NCBI RefSeq assembly: GCF_007845645.1
Contig: NZ_VCQV01000030.1
Span: forward strand, 1-63,937
From: Leekyejoonella antrihumi
GTDB taxonomy: Bacteria; Actinomycetota; Actinomycetes; Actinomycetales; Dermatophilaceae
Reading direction: 5' to 3'
Length of the DNA: 63,937 nucleotides
Positions 18,346 to 26,909 of this stretch are shown here, in pieces (the stretch's first letter is position 1; the number at the start of each line of letters is the position of its first letter). The translations under genes and the position numbers were made by a program. A model generated the notes under the pieces. It did not search any database and had not been told where the DNA came from. It was given only the letters and a program-made list of their open reading frames with translations.

Positions 18346-19899
18346 TCAGTTGAGTGGTCCGGTGACCCTTTCGACGGCGGCCAGGGCCTCGCCGGTGGCG
18401 ACGAGCTGGACCGCCGACTCGATCTCGGGTGCCAGGTGCCGGTCGGTGCCGGGACCCGCGGTGGTCTTGCGGAGCTCAGCGACCACGGCCGCGGTCGCCG
18501 GTGCCGGGGCGAGCGGCGCACGCAGGTCCAGTCCGCGTGCAGCAGTGAGTAGCTCGATGCCGAGCACGCGGGTCAGCCCGTCGATGGAGCGGCGCAGCTT
18601 GCGGGCGGCCGACCAGCCCATGGACACGTGGTCCTCCTGCATCGCGCTGGACGGGATCGAGTCCACGCTGGCCGGGCTCGCCAGCCGCTTCAGCTCTGAG
18701 ACGATCGCCGCCTGCGTGTACTGCGCGATCATGTGACCGGAGTCGACTCCCGGGTCGTCCGCGAGGAACGGGTTCAGTCCCGCGTTGCGAGCCTTGTCCA
18801 AGAAGCGATCGGTGCGCCGCTCGCTGATGCTCGCCACGTCGGCGGTGACGATCGCCAGGAAGTCCAGCACGTAGGCGATCGGCGCCCCGTGGAAGTTTCC
18901 ATTGGACTCAACTCGGCCGCCGCGGGTGACGACGGGGTTGTCGATCGCCGAGGCGAGCTCGATGGTCGCGACGGATGCGGCGTGCGCGACAGTGTCACGG
19001 GCACCGCCGGCGACCTGCGGTGAGCAGCGCAGCGAGTAGGCGTCCTGCACCCGGGTGCAGGCCTGCGGGTCGCGGTGGCTTTCCCGGATCGGACTGCCCG
19101 CCATGATCTTCCGGATGTTCTCTGCGCTGGCTGCCTGGCCGGGGTGCGGGCGGATCGCCTGCAGGTCGGCTGCGAAGACATCGTCGGTGCCGAGCAGGCC
19201 CTCGACGCTCATCGCGGCCGTGATGTCGGCGGTGGTCAGCAGCCGGCGCAGGTCGGTGATCGCGAGTACGAGCTGACCCAGCATTCCGTCGGTGCCGTTG
19301 ATGAGGGCAAGACCCTCCTTCTCGCGGAGCTCGACCGGCGTGATCCCGTGTGCCGTCAGCGCATCCGCGGTGACGTGCAGCTCGCCGTCGCGGTCGCGCA
19401 CCTTGCCCTCGCCCATGACCGCGAGAGCGCAGTGTGCCAGCGGCGCAAGGTCGCCGGAGCAGCCCAGAGAGCCGTACTCGTGAACAATCGGCGTCAGGCC
19501 GGCGTTCAACAGCTCGGCATACGCCTGCGCGGTGTCGAGTCGCACGCCCGTGTGCCCGGTGGCGAGAGTGGACAGCCGCAGCAGCATCGTGGCGCGCACG
19601 ACCTCCCGCTCGACCTCGGGGCCGGAGCCGGCCGCGTGCGAGCGGACCAGGCTGCGCTGCAGCTGCGCGCGCAGCTCCAGCGGGATGTGCCTGGTCGCCA
19701 GGGCACCGAACCCGGTCGAGACGCCGTAGTGCGGGATGGTGTCGTCGGCCAGCGCCTCGATGACCTCTCGGCTGCGGCGGATGCCGTCCGCGGCCTCGTC
19801 GCCGATGGTGACCGTCGCGTCGTGCCGCGCGACCGCGACGACGTCCGCGAAGCTGAGGGGCCCTACGCCCACGATGACTGATGTGCTCATGTGTTCCAT
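18346..19899 (-). CDS. hutH: Histidine ammonia-lyase
   Basis: A 517-residue enzyme that deaminates L-histidine to urocanate. The catalytic MIO cofactor forms from three residues in [14 protein letters not shown]: here Cys147-Ser148-Gly149, where the better known enzymes have Ala-Ser-Gly. The active-site tyrosine lies in [13 protein letters not shown] (about Y58). The start at 19899 has GGAGG 7 nt upstream; a second ATG at 19890 is possible. It heads the hut operon and diverges from an IclR regulator across a palindromic operator. Confidence 0.96.
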   Translation of the reverse strand: MEHMSTSVIVGVGPLSFADVVAVARHDATVTIGDEAADGIRRSREVIEALADDTIPHYGVSTGFGALATRHIPLELRAQLQRSLVRSHAAGSGPEVEREVVRATMLLRLSTLATGHTGVRLDTAQAYAELLNAGLTPIVHEYGSLGCSGDLAPLAHCALAVMGEGKVRDRDGELHVTADALTAHGITPVELREKEGLALINGTDGMLGQLVLAITDLRRLLTTADITAAMSVEGLLGTDDVFAADLQAIRPHPGQAASAENIRKIMAGSPIRESHRDPQACTRVQDAYSLRCSPQVAGGARDTVAHAASVATIELASAIDNPVVTRGGRVESNGNFHGAPIAYVLDFLAIVTADVASISERRTDRFLDKARNAGLNPFLADDPGVDSGHMIAQYTQAAIVSELKRLASPASVDSIPSSAMQEDHVSMGWSAARKLRRSIDGLTRVLGIELLTAARGLDLRAPLAPAPATAAVVAELRKTTAGPGTDRHLAPEIESAVQLVATGEALAAVERVTGPLN

Positions 19900-19940
19900 T
19901 GCACTCCCTCCACCGTGGTCGGACAGCCCCTCCGAGGTCA

Positions 19941-19966
19941 CTCTTGTCTCGGATCTGAGACATGAG
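19941..19966. promoter_or_regulatory. Palindromic operator between hutH and the IclR regulator
   Basis: A 26-bp inverted repeat: CTCTTGTCTC (19941-19950), a 6-bp centre GGATCT, then GAGACATGAG (19957-19966). The arms match at 9 of 10 positions. It is the only conspicuous palindrome in the 110-bp gap and lies 42 bp upstream of the hutH start. It is the likely binding site of the adjacent IclR-type regulator and could control both directions. Confidence 0.75.
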
Positions 19967-20009
19967 TAAAGATGGGCCTGACCCGACATCTTCCCTGTCT
20001 GGAGTGACG

Positions 20010-20771
20010 ATGAGCAACGCACCGGCCGCAACCCACGCGCTGGCGCTGCTGCAGCTGCTCGCTCGGCATGCCGAGCCGCTGCCTGCCGCGTCCATCGCCC
20101 GCGCCCTCGGGCTGCCTCGCTCATCGACGTACCACCTGCTCACGGTGCTGCGGGATGCCGGCTTCGTCAGCCACCTGGCGGACGACCGGCGTTGGGGTCT
20201 GGGCGTCGCGGCATTCGAGCTCGGCTCGGCCTACGCCCGGCAGGCTCCCCTTGCTCGCATCTCCAGACCTGCGCTGACACGGCTGGTGGACGCGACCACG
20301 CACAACGCACACCTAGTGGTGCTGCACGGACGCGACGTGCTCTACGTGATCGAGGAACGAGCGGCGGGCCGACCATCCCTGGTCACCGATGTCGGGGTGC
20401 GGATGCCGGCCCAGCTGACCGCCTCCGGCCTGGCCGTCCTCGCGGCGCTGCCGCCGCAGCAGGTGCGAGCGCTCTATCCCGCACGCGACGACTTCGTGCA
20501 GCGCGGCGGGCACGGGCCAAGTTCGCTCAGCGCGCTGCGGTCCGAGCTCGCTCAGGTCCGGCGGCGCGGGTATGCCGTGGAGCGCGACTCGGTGACCGAG
20601 GGTTTCGCCTCGGTGGCTGCCGCGGTCCTGGACCACAACGGTCACCCGTCGGCCGGGGTCGCCGTCACGTATCCGCACGAGCAGGTGGACCCCAACATCT
20701 TCGACCTGCTGGTCGAAGAAGTGCAGCGCGCGGCGACCACGCTCAGCCGCCGCCTTGGCTACCGCGACTGA
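20010..20771 (+). CDS. IclR family regulator of the hut operon
   Basis: A 253-residue regulator with an N-terminal winged helix (ALALLQLLARHAEPLPAASI, LGLPRSSTYHLLTVLRDAGF) and a C-terminal IclR effector domain (TASGLAVLAALPP, RGYAVERDSVTEGFASVAA). The start ATG at 20010 follows GGAG with short spacing; the in-frame ATG at 19962 lies inside the operator palindrome and is rejected. Its position back to back with hutH, plus the operator, points to histidine or urocanate-responsive control. Whether it represses or activates cannot be read from sequence. Confidence 0.88.
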   Translation: MSNAPAATHALALLQLLARHAEPLPAASIARALGLPRSSTYHLLTVLRDAGFVSHLADDRRWGLGVAAFELGSAYARQAPLARISRPALTRLVDATTHNAHLVVLHGRDVLYVIEERAAGRPSLVTDVGVRMPAQLTASGLAVLAALPPQQVRALYPARDDFVQRGGHGPSSLSALRSELAQVRRRGYAVERDSVTEGFASVAAAVLDHNGHPSAGVAVTYPHEQVDPNIFDLLVEEVQRAATTLSRRLGYRD

Positions 20772-20795
20772 TCCCCGGGCTGCCACACTGGTCAC

Positions 20796-21368
20796 ATGAG
20801 CGCGGGCCTCGACGGCATGACGTGCGTCGTGCTGTGCGGAGGGACCTCCCGGCGGTTCGGGGGCGGGGACAAGACCGCCGCCGCCTTCGGGCCAACGACC
20901 GTGCTCGGTCACCTGCTGAGCGAGCTGCCCTCGGACCTGGCGGTCATCTGTGTGGGCGACGAGCGCCCGACACCGCGGCCGGTCACCTGGATGCGCGAGG
21001 ATCCCCCGCACGGCGGCCCCGTTGCGGCGATCGCGGCCGCGCTCGAGCGGATCGACTCGGCGCTGGTCGCCGTCATCGCCGGTGACATGCCGTATGCCGC
21101 TCGCGGCCTGGCCGCCCTGCGCGCCGCCCTGGCCGACGCACCGGCGCCCGCATCCGCCGTCGCCGTCGACTCCCACGGGCATCGGCAACCACTGCTGGCT
21201 CTGCACCACACCGCCGTTCTGCGCGCGGCCCTGCCCGAGACCGCGGACGGAGCGGCGGTACGGCGCGTGCTCGAGGCGCTCACGGTCGTCTCCGTGCCGG
21301 TCGACGACCGGGCGGCGGCAGATGTCGATACGCCTACGGATCTGACCCGGCTAGTGTCGGACGCATGA
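20796..21368 (+). CDS. MobA-like nucleotidyltransferase
   Basis: A 190-residue NTP-transferase-3 domain protein. The N-terminal LCGGTSRRFGGGDKTAA is the nucleotide-binding loop with the conserved lysine of molybdenum cofactor guanylyltransferases. DPPHGGPVAAIAAAL and VIAGDMPYA are the two other family motifs. It may attach GMP to molybdopterin; members acting on other cofactors exist, so MobA function is likely but not proven. The gene looks leaderless (CACACT 6 nt before the ATG). The stop overlaps the next gene as ATGA. Confidence 0.8.
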   Translation: MSAGLDGMTCVVLCGGTSRRFGGGDKTAAAFGPTTVLGHLLSELPSDLAVICVGDERPTPRPVTWMREDPPHGGPVAAIAAALERIDSALVAVIAGDMPYAARGLAALRAALADAPAPASAVAVDSHGHRQPLLALHHTAVLRAALPETADGAAVRRVLEALTVVSVPVDDRAAADVDTPTDLTRLVSDA

Positions 21369-22342
21369 AGGCCATCACCCTGCCGTCCTTCGGCGACGAG
21401 TCCGCTCTCACGCTCGCCGACGTGCCCGCCCCGACGCCTCGGCGGGGGCAGGTCGTGGTCGAGGTTGCGGCAACCGGAGTCAATCGTGCAGACCTGATGC
21501 AGCGGCAGGGCCTCTACCCACCGCCTCCGGGTGAGTCGGAGATCCCCGGGCTGGAGGTCAGCGGCACGATCAGCGCGGTCGGCAACGACGTCCGCGACTG
21601 GCACGTCGGCGATCAGGTCTGCGCTCTGCTGGCCGGCGGCGGGTATGCCGAGCAGGTGGCCGTGCCTGCCGGGCAGGTTCTTCCGGTCCCCGACGGCGTG
21701 AGTCTGGTCGATGCTGCGGCGCTGCCCGAGGTGGTGTGCACCGTGTGGTCCAACGTCTTCCTGGGTGCAAAGCTGCAACCGGACGAGACGCTGCTCGTGC
21801 ACGGCGGGTCGAGCGGCATCGGCACGATGGCCATTCAGCTCGCCAAGGCCGTGGCCGCGCGCGTAGCCGTCACCGCGGGTTCGGCCGAGAAGCTCGAGGC
21901 GTGCATGAGTCTCGGCGCCGACATCCTGATCAACTACAGAGAGCAGGACTTCGTCGAGGAGCTGGCCGCGGCGACGCACGACGATGGCGCGGACGTGATC
22001 CTGGACGTGATCGGCGCGAAGTACCTGGATCGCAACCTGGACGCTCTGGCCACCGACGGCCGGCTGGTCATCATCGGTATGCAGGGTGGGGCCAAGGGCG
22101 AGCTCAACATCGCCAAGCTGCTCGGCAAGCGCGCCGCGGTGATGGCGGCCGGGCTGCGATCCCGGCCGCTCCCGGAGAAGGCCGCCATCGTCGAGGCCGT
22201 GCGCGAACATGTCTGGCCGATGATCGAGGCGGGCACCGTGCACCCGGTGATCGACACCCGCATACCGATGGAAGATGTCGCCGACGCCCACCGCGCCCTG
22301 AAGGACTCGAAGCACATCGGCAAGGTGCTGCTGACGCTCTGA
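21365..22342 (+). CDS. NAD(P)H quinone oxidoreductase, zinc-independent MDR family
   Basis: A 325-residue medium-chain dehydrogenase of the quinone oxidoreductase / PIG3 type. It has an N-terminal GroES-like domain (VEVAATGVNRADLMQRQGLY, PPGESEIPGLEVSG) and a Rossmann domain with LVHGGSSGIGTMAIQLAKA for NADPH. The catalytic zinc ligands of alcohol dehydrogenases are absent. It is translationally coupled to the MobA-like gene by a 4-bp overlap. It probably reduces quinones or enones. Confidence 0.88.
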   Translation: MKAITLPSFGDESALTLADVPAPTPRRGQVVVEVAATGVNRADLMQRQGLYPPPPGESEIPGLEVSGTISAVGNDVRDWHVGDQVCALLAGGGYAEQVAVPAGQVLPVPDGVSLVDAAALPEVVCTVWSNVFLGAKLQPDETLLVHGGSSGIGTMAIQLAKAVAARVAVTAGSAEKLEACMSLGADILINYREQDFVEELAAATHDDGADVILDVIGAKYLDRNLDALATDGRLVIIGMQGGAKGELNIAKLLGKRAAVMAAGLRSRPLPEKAAIVEAVREHVWPMIEAGTVHPVIDTRIPMEDVADAHRALKDSKHIGKVLLTL

Positions 22343-22446
22343 GCGCTTGGATCACACTCCCCGCACGTTCTTGCTGAATGGTGGGGCCCTCGTCGCACCC
22401 GCCGGTTCCTACTGACCGATGGCGGGCGATTTGGCAGGATGGGGTC

Positions 22447-23004
22447 ATGCCCACCAATGACTCGACCAGCAACCAGTCCGACGACGAGCAGCGCTTCGTC
22501 GTCGTGAGCCAGGACGGTATGGGGGTCGCGACCTCGTCCGACGCCGAGGACGACGAGGAGAGCAGCGACAACCCCGCAGATCTCGTCGAGCACCCCGCCA
22601 AGGTGATGCGGATCGGCTCGATGATCAAGCAGCTGCTCGAGGAGGTGCGCAACGCCCCGCTCGATGACGCCGGCCGCAAGCGGCTGGCCGACATCCACCA
22701 CCGCTCGATCGAGGAGCTCAAGGACGGTCTGGCACCGGAGCTGGTCGACGAGCTCGACCGGATTGCGTTGCCGTTCAAGGACGACGCGCCCAGTGACGCC
22801 GAGCTGCGCATCGCGCAGGCGCAGCTCGTCGGCTGGCTCGAGGGACTCTTTCACGGCATCCAGACGGCCATCATGGCCCAGCAGATGGCGGCGCAGGCCC
22901 AGCTGCAGGCGATGCGCCGCGGACTTCCTGTCGGCCAGAGCGGGGCGCATCCGCAGCCGCACCCGGGTGGGTCCGACGACTCCCACACCGGGCAGTACCT
23001 CTAG
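22447..23004 (+). CDS. bpa: Bacterial proteasome activator Bpa
   Basis: A 185-residue protein matching the DUF2587/Bpa family. An acidic disordered N terminus (EDDEESSDNPADLVEHPAKV) precedes a four-helix region (RIGSMIKQLLEEVRNAPLDD and onward to GWLEGLFHGIQTAIMAQQMA), followed by a flexible tail ending in GQYL. That C terminus docks into pockets of the 20S alpha ring. In mycobacteria Bpa opens the proteasome without ATP for unfolded substrates such as HspR. The start at 22447 gives the family length. Its presence implies that the organism carries a 20S proteasome elsewhere. Confidence 0.93.
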   Translation: MPTNDSTSNQSDDEQRFVVVSQDGMGVATSSDAEDDEESSDNPADLVEHPAKVMRIGSMIKQLLEEVRNAPLDDAGRKRLADIHHRSIEELKDGLAPELVDELDRIALPFKDDAPSDAELRIAQAQLVGWLEGLFHGIQTAIMAQQMAAQAQLQAMRRGLPVGQSGAHPQPHPGGSDDSHTGQYL

Positions 23005-23979
23005 CTAACCTCCGAACCCGAACTCGACGCCGGTGGCCTCCTGTGAGTAGTCCCAGAGCCGGCGTGCTGCGTCCAGGTCCCGTGATGCCGGGCTGGACCT
23101 GGCGACCCCGGGCGCACCGCGCAGACCGCCCCATCGGCTGGGCCCGACATACGTCCCGTTCGGCAGTCCGGGCACCGTCGCCGCACACACGATCGGGGTC
23201 GCACCCTGCTGGGCGGACGTCGCGAACAGCACGTTGCCCAGCGTCATCACCCCGGTCATCACGCTGCCTCGGCCGCGCGTCTGCAGATCGGTCGCGGCAT
23301 ACCCGGGGTGCGCCGCGTAGCTGCTCAGGGCGATGCCCGCCCGCTGGGATCGGCGGGCCAGCTCGCGTGCGAAGACCAGCATCGCCAGCTTCGAACGACT
23401 GTAGGCGGCGTACTGGCTGTATCGGCGGGTGAAGTTCATGTCGTCGAAGTCGAATCGACCACTGGTGTGCAGTGCACTCGTTACGCTGACCACGCGGGAT
23501 GCCGGTGCTTCCAGAAGTCGCGGAAGCAACAGGCCGGTCAGCGCAAAGTGGCCGAGATAGTTGGTGGCGAGCTGCCCCTCGAAACCGTCCACCGTTGTTC
23601 TGCGCGGCCCCCACATCAGCCCGGCATTGTTGACGAGCAGGTCGATCGGCCCGTTCATGCGCGCAGCGAACTCGCGCACAGTCGCCAGGTCCGCAAGGTC
23701 AAGTCGCGCCACCTCGACATCGACCGAATAGTCGTCTCGCAGACGACCGGCAACCTCGGCGCCGTGCACCTCGTCGCGAACCGCCAGGATCAGAGAAGCG
23801 CCCATGGTGGCCAGCTCGGTTGCGCTTGCCAGCCCGAGTCCACGGGTCGCGCCGGTGATGACGACTCGCCGTCCGAGCAGGCTCGTCGCCGACGCCGGGG
23901 TCCAGCTGTGGCCGATAGCCCGGCGGGCAGCGTGGTTCGACTCGTGCGAACCCACGGCGTAGGCAGCGTGCCCGTCCAT
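23005..23979 (-). CDS. Short-chain dehydrogenase/reductase
   Basis: A 324-residue SDR of the retinol dehydrogenase / protochlorophyllide reductase-like group. Cofactor motif TGATRGLGLAS (about 54-64), NNAG in LLVNNAGLMWG, catalytic serine in SVTSALHTSG, and YSRSK (Y and K of YxxxK). The longer C-terminal part is typical of this subgroup. The start at 23979 has GAGGAGG upstream. It ends directly against the bpa stop (convergent, no gap). Substrate unknown. Confidence 0.87.
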   Translation of the reverse strand: MDGHAAYAVGSHESNHAARRAIGHSWTPASATSLLGRRVVITGATRGLGLASATELATMGASLILAVRDEVHGAEVAGRLRDDYSVDVEVARLDLADLATVREFAARMNGPIDLLVNNAGLMWGPRRTTVDGFEGQLATNYLGHFALTGLLLPRLLEAPASRVVSVTSALHTSGRFDFDDMNFTRRYSQYAAYSRSKLAMLVFARELARRSQRAGIALSSYAAHPGYAATDLQTRGRGSVMTGVMTLGNVLFATSAQQGATPIVCAATVPGLPNGTYVGPSRWGGLRGAPGVARSSPASRDLDAARRLWDYSQEATGVEFGFGG

Positions 23980-24033
23980 CTGGACCTCCTCGCGGCATCG
24001 CGACGACCGTCGCGGCATGCACCGTCTGCGACG

Positions 24034-24981
24034 TTACTCGTAGACCACGTAGTCCGGTCGCGGGACCAGGGCGAGCACCTGCGACGGTGTCATCAACGGA
24101 CCCTGCGCGGCGTCCTCCTGGAAGAACAGCTTGAACCCAGCATGCGCCGTGGCCGGGGTGCCGCGCATGACCTCCCGGTAGGTCTGCTCCTTGTCGGCGG
24201 CACCGCCGATGCCGTCCACCGACTTCACGAGGGCGATGCCCGGGTGCGAGGTGAGGGCTGCCTCATCGGAGATGATCGAGGGTCGCAGGATGTGATAGAT
24301 CAGCGGCTTCTGCGGCAGGTCGTGCTGCCTCACCACCCTGGACAGCCACTGTGCGACCTCGTTGATCTCGTCGCCGGTGGTGTGTCCGAAGACCTTGCCG
24401 GGCACCTGCTCGGGGCCGACGGCCCACTCGGGGTCGAGCGCCAGCCCTACGTCGGGCTCGCGCAGCCAGCGCTCGTAATGCGTGACCTCATCGAGGAAAG
24501 TGGCCCTCCCGGGCTGGAGGTTCAGCACCAGCATGGTGCGGTGCGCGCGGGCGCACTTCAACCAGGTCTCGATGGCGGACTCGGCAATCCGACCCCGATA
24601 TCTCCCGTCGGCGCCGGGTGCGGCCAGCGCGATCGTGGCGATCAGCTCCATCATCGGGAGCACCTTCTCACCAGCCGCCCAGTCCGGCATGCGCTGCAGC
24701 ATCGTAGTGACCTCCTGGTCGAGGTCTCCGATGCCCAGCTGCCCCAACGCCTTCCCCGCGGGTGACCCGCAGTAGCCGAAGAGTCGGTGGCCTGGGAAGA
24801 TCGTCCGCCCTCCGCGGGGCAGCTCGGGTGGAGGGGGCGGCGGGCTGGTCGGCGTTCGCGGCCGCGAAACACGCGGACCGCCGCCTCCGAAAGCGGTGCG
24901 GACATCACACCCGGTCAGACCCACTGCGGCCGCCGCCAGCATCACGGCGCGGCGACTTAACCCTTTCCGCTCATCCCCCAT
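24034..24981 (-). CDS. Secreted lipoprotein of unknown function
   Basis: A 315-residue protein. The N terminus has a twin-arginine-like SRRAVMLAAAAVGLTGC, in which GLTGC is a lipobox, so it is probably exported and lipid-anchored. A Pro-rich linker (SPPPPPPELPRG) precedes a domain of about 260 residues with patterns such as LFGYCGSPAGKALGQLG, LALDPEWAVGPEQVPGKVFG and TGDEINEVAQWL. I do not recognise the family; the acidic DPEW and GDEIN motifs would suit a glycosidase-like fold. Its start overlaps the ABC ATPase gene by 11 bp, so it may belong to the exporter operon. Confidence 0.7.
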   Translation of the reverse strand: MGDERKGLSRRAVMLAAAAVGLTGCDVRTAFGGGGPRVSRPRTPTSPPPPPPELPRGGRTIFPGHRLFGYCGSPAGKALGQLGIGDLDQEVTTMLQRMPDWAAGEKVLPMMELIATIALAAPGADGRYRGRIAESAIETWLKCARAHRTMLVLNLQPGRATFLDEVTHYERWLREPDVGLALDPEWAVGPEQVPGKVFGHTTGDEINEVAQWLSRVVRQHDLPQKPLIYHILRPSIISDEAALTSHPGIALVKSVDGIGGAADKEQTYREVMRGTPATAHAGFKLFFQEDAAQGPLMTPSQVLALVPRPDYVVYE

Positions 24982-25669
24982 GCCCCCCAGCGTACGAGTG
25001 GGACAGCTGCCCGTCCTCCAGGGTCAGTAGGCGTTTTGCGTGCTCCAGAACACCCATGTCGTGTGTCACGACCACCGTGCCGATCCCCCGATCGTCGGTC
25101 ACCCGCGTGATGAGGCGGATGATGTCCTGGCCTCGCTCATGGTCCAGCGCAGAGGTCGGTTCGTCGACCAACAGCAGGGTCGGGTCGTTCATCAGCGCCC
25201 GGGCGATGCCCACCCGCTGCCGCTGGCCGCCGGACAGCTGGTGCGGCCGGCGGCCGGCCGCGTCGGCCAGGCCCACCGCGTCCAACAGCTCGTCGGCCCG
25301 CTGCCGGACCGCGCGACCCTTCTCGCCGCGCAGCCTGGCCGCCATCTCAAGCTGTTCCCGTGCCGTCAGCGACGAGATCAGGTTGGACTGCTGGAAGACC
25401 AGTCCGAGCTGGGCCAGCCGCACCTGCGAAGCGGCGCTGCGGGACAGCTGAGTGACGTCCTCTCCCGCGATCTCGATGCGGCCGCTGTTCGGTGTCAGCA
25501 GCAGGCCGGCCACGGCGAGGAGGGAGGACTTGCCGGACCCGGACGGGCCGACCACCGCAATGGTCTCGCCGGGCTGCACCTCCAGGCTGATGTTGTCCAG
25601 GGCGGTCAGGGTGCGTCCGCCGTCGGGGTAGGTGACCGTGATGTCGGTCAGGGTGAGTGCAGCAGTCAT
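24971..25669 (-). CDS. ABC transporter ATP-binding protein, MacB/LolD type
   Basis: A 232-residue ATPase. Walker A GPSGSGKSSLL, signature LSGGQRQRVGIARAL, Walker B LLLVDEPTSALD and H-loop VVVTHD are all intact. It pairs with the FtsX-type permease encoded upstream (ATGA overlap). Such pairs move lipids, peptides or drugs by a mechanotransmission mechanism rather than classical import. The adjacent two-component system, transcribed divergently, probably controls it. Confidence 0.92.
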   Translation of the reverse strand: MTAALTLTDITVTYPDGGRTLTALDNISLEVQPGETIAVVGPSGSGKSSLLAVAGLLLTPNSGRIEIAGEDVTQLSRSAASQVRLAQLGLVFQQSNLISSLTAREQLEMAARLRGEKGRAVRQRADELLDAVGLADAAGRRPHQLSGGQRQRVGIARALMNDPTLLLVDEPTSALDHERGQDIIRLITRVTDDRGIGTVVVTHDMGVLEHAKRLLTLEDGQLSHSYAGGHGG

Positions 25670-26730
25670 CGCGCGGCTCCTAGTGCAGTGATGGGGTCGA
25701 CGGTGCTGATCCGGCGGATGGCGGCGGCTGCGCCGACCATGCCGATCAGAACCAGGAGGATCAGGGGTACTGCGGTGGTCGAGAGGTCCACGACGAACGG
25801 AACGCTGTCACCGACCAGGGTGCCGATGGTGGCGGCCAGTGCCGTGCCGAGGGCACCGCCGGCAACCAGCAGGATCAGTGCCTCGCCCAGGGCGTCCCGC
25901 ACGAGATACCAGGTGCGAGCGCCCATCGCCTTGAGGACGGCCAGGTCCGGGGTGCGACCGATCGTCCAGACCGTGAAGAACGCACCGATCACCAGGGCGC
26001 TGATGCCCATGAGCATGGCCTGCATCATCGTCAGCGACCCGTGCTCCGCGCTGTAGGAGCCGATGGCCGACAGGGAGTCCCCGGTTGCCATGCTGTCCAC
26101 TCCGACCGCGTGGTCGAAGGCGCCGGAGTTGAAGCCGGATCCGGTGCTCAGCACCAGGACCGAGCTGTCGGCGCCGTTGCCGACCAGTCTCCCCCAGTCG
26201 GCACCGGGCACCCACACGACGGGCATGTGGCTGAAGGACGAGTCCCCGCGGATGGCAGCCACGGTGAACTTCATCCCATTGATGCCGACCTCGTCGCCCG
26301 CGCTGAGGTGCTGATTCTTTGCCAGCTCGTCACTGATCACCACGGAGTTGGCCGTCAGCCCGTGCGGCGCCACGAAGGATGCCGGGTCGGCACCGAAGAG
26401 GGTCGCCGCGACATCGTGGCCACCCACTTGCACACCGGCCTGCGCGATCTGCAACTCGGCGGCGGCCTTGACGCCGTGCTGGCGCTTTGCGGCGGCCACG
26501 GCCCCGTCCGACAGGTGGCTGGAGGTATACGACAGGCTTTGGCCGGCCGGGGGCTGGGACATCGCGACCCGGTCGCCGGGCAGCGAGGTGATGGCCGAGG
26601 TGCTCTGGGCGCCCAGGCCCGCGGTGAGGCCGGTGAGCATGACCACCAGCAGGCTGATCAGCACGATGACCGCACCCATCAACGCGAAGCGCCCCTTGGC
26701 GAAGCGCAGGTCACGTAGTGCGAGGAACAC
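25666..26730 (-). CDS. FtsX-like ABC transporter permease
   Basis: A 354-residue permease with one N-terminal helix (FALMGAVIVLISLLVVMLTG), a large extracytoplasmic MacB-like domain (about 45-220), and three C-terminal helices. This is the four-helix MacB/LolC topology. The start chosen is the GTG at 26730 (VFLALRDLRFAKG), because AAAGGAAG lies 7 nt upstream; the ATG at 26811 would add 27 residues with no such signal. It is the first gene of the exporter operon and diverges from the histidine kinase gene. Confidence 0.88.
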   Translation of the reverse strand: MFLALRDLRFAKGRFALMGAVIVLISLLVVMLTGLTAGLGAQSTSAITSLPGDRVAMSQPPAGQSLSYTSSHLSDGAVAAAKRQHGVKAAAELQIAQAGVQVGGHDVAATLFGADPASFVAPHGLTANSVVISDELAKNQHLSAGDEVGINGMKFTVAAIRGDSSFSHMPVVWVPGADWGRLVGNGADSSVLVLSTGSGFNSGAFDHAVGVDSMATGDSLSAIGSYSAEHGSLTMMQAMLMGISALVIGAFFTVWTIGRTPDLAVLKAMGARTWYLVRDALGEALILLVAGGALGTALAATIGTLVGDSVPFVVDLSTTAVPLILLVLIGMVGAAAAIRRISTVDPITALGAAR

Positions 26731-26909
26731 GTCCGAACTTCCTTTCGTCGAAGTCGTTTTTGAAGACACCTCCATTACGCCCTGTTTCGGCGCCGATGCC
26801 ATCGCGCGCACGGTTGAACCCGGCGGAGTCCAGTGATGGATGCCCGCCTACAACTTTTGATGGATGCGGGTGCAGGACGTGCGCGGTGCGGCTGGCTAGT
26901 GTCGGGGCA

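Noticed and set aside
24034-24981. The lipoprotein as the solute-binding protein of the adjacent ABC system
   Set aside because: The ABC pair is of the MacB/FtsX export type, which does not use a binding protein, and the sequence lacks the usual two-lobe pattern.
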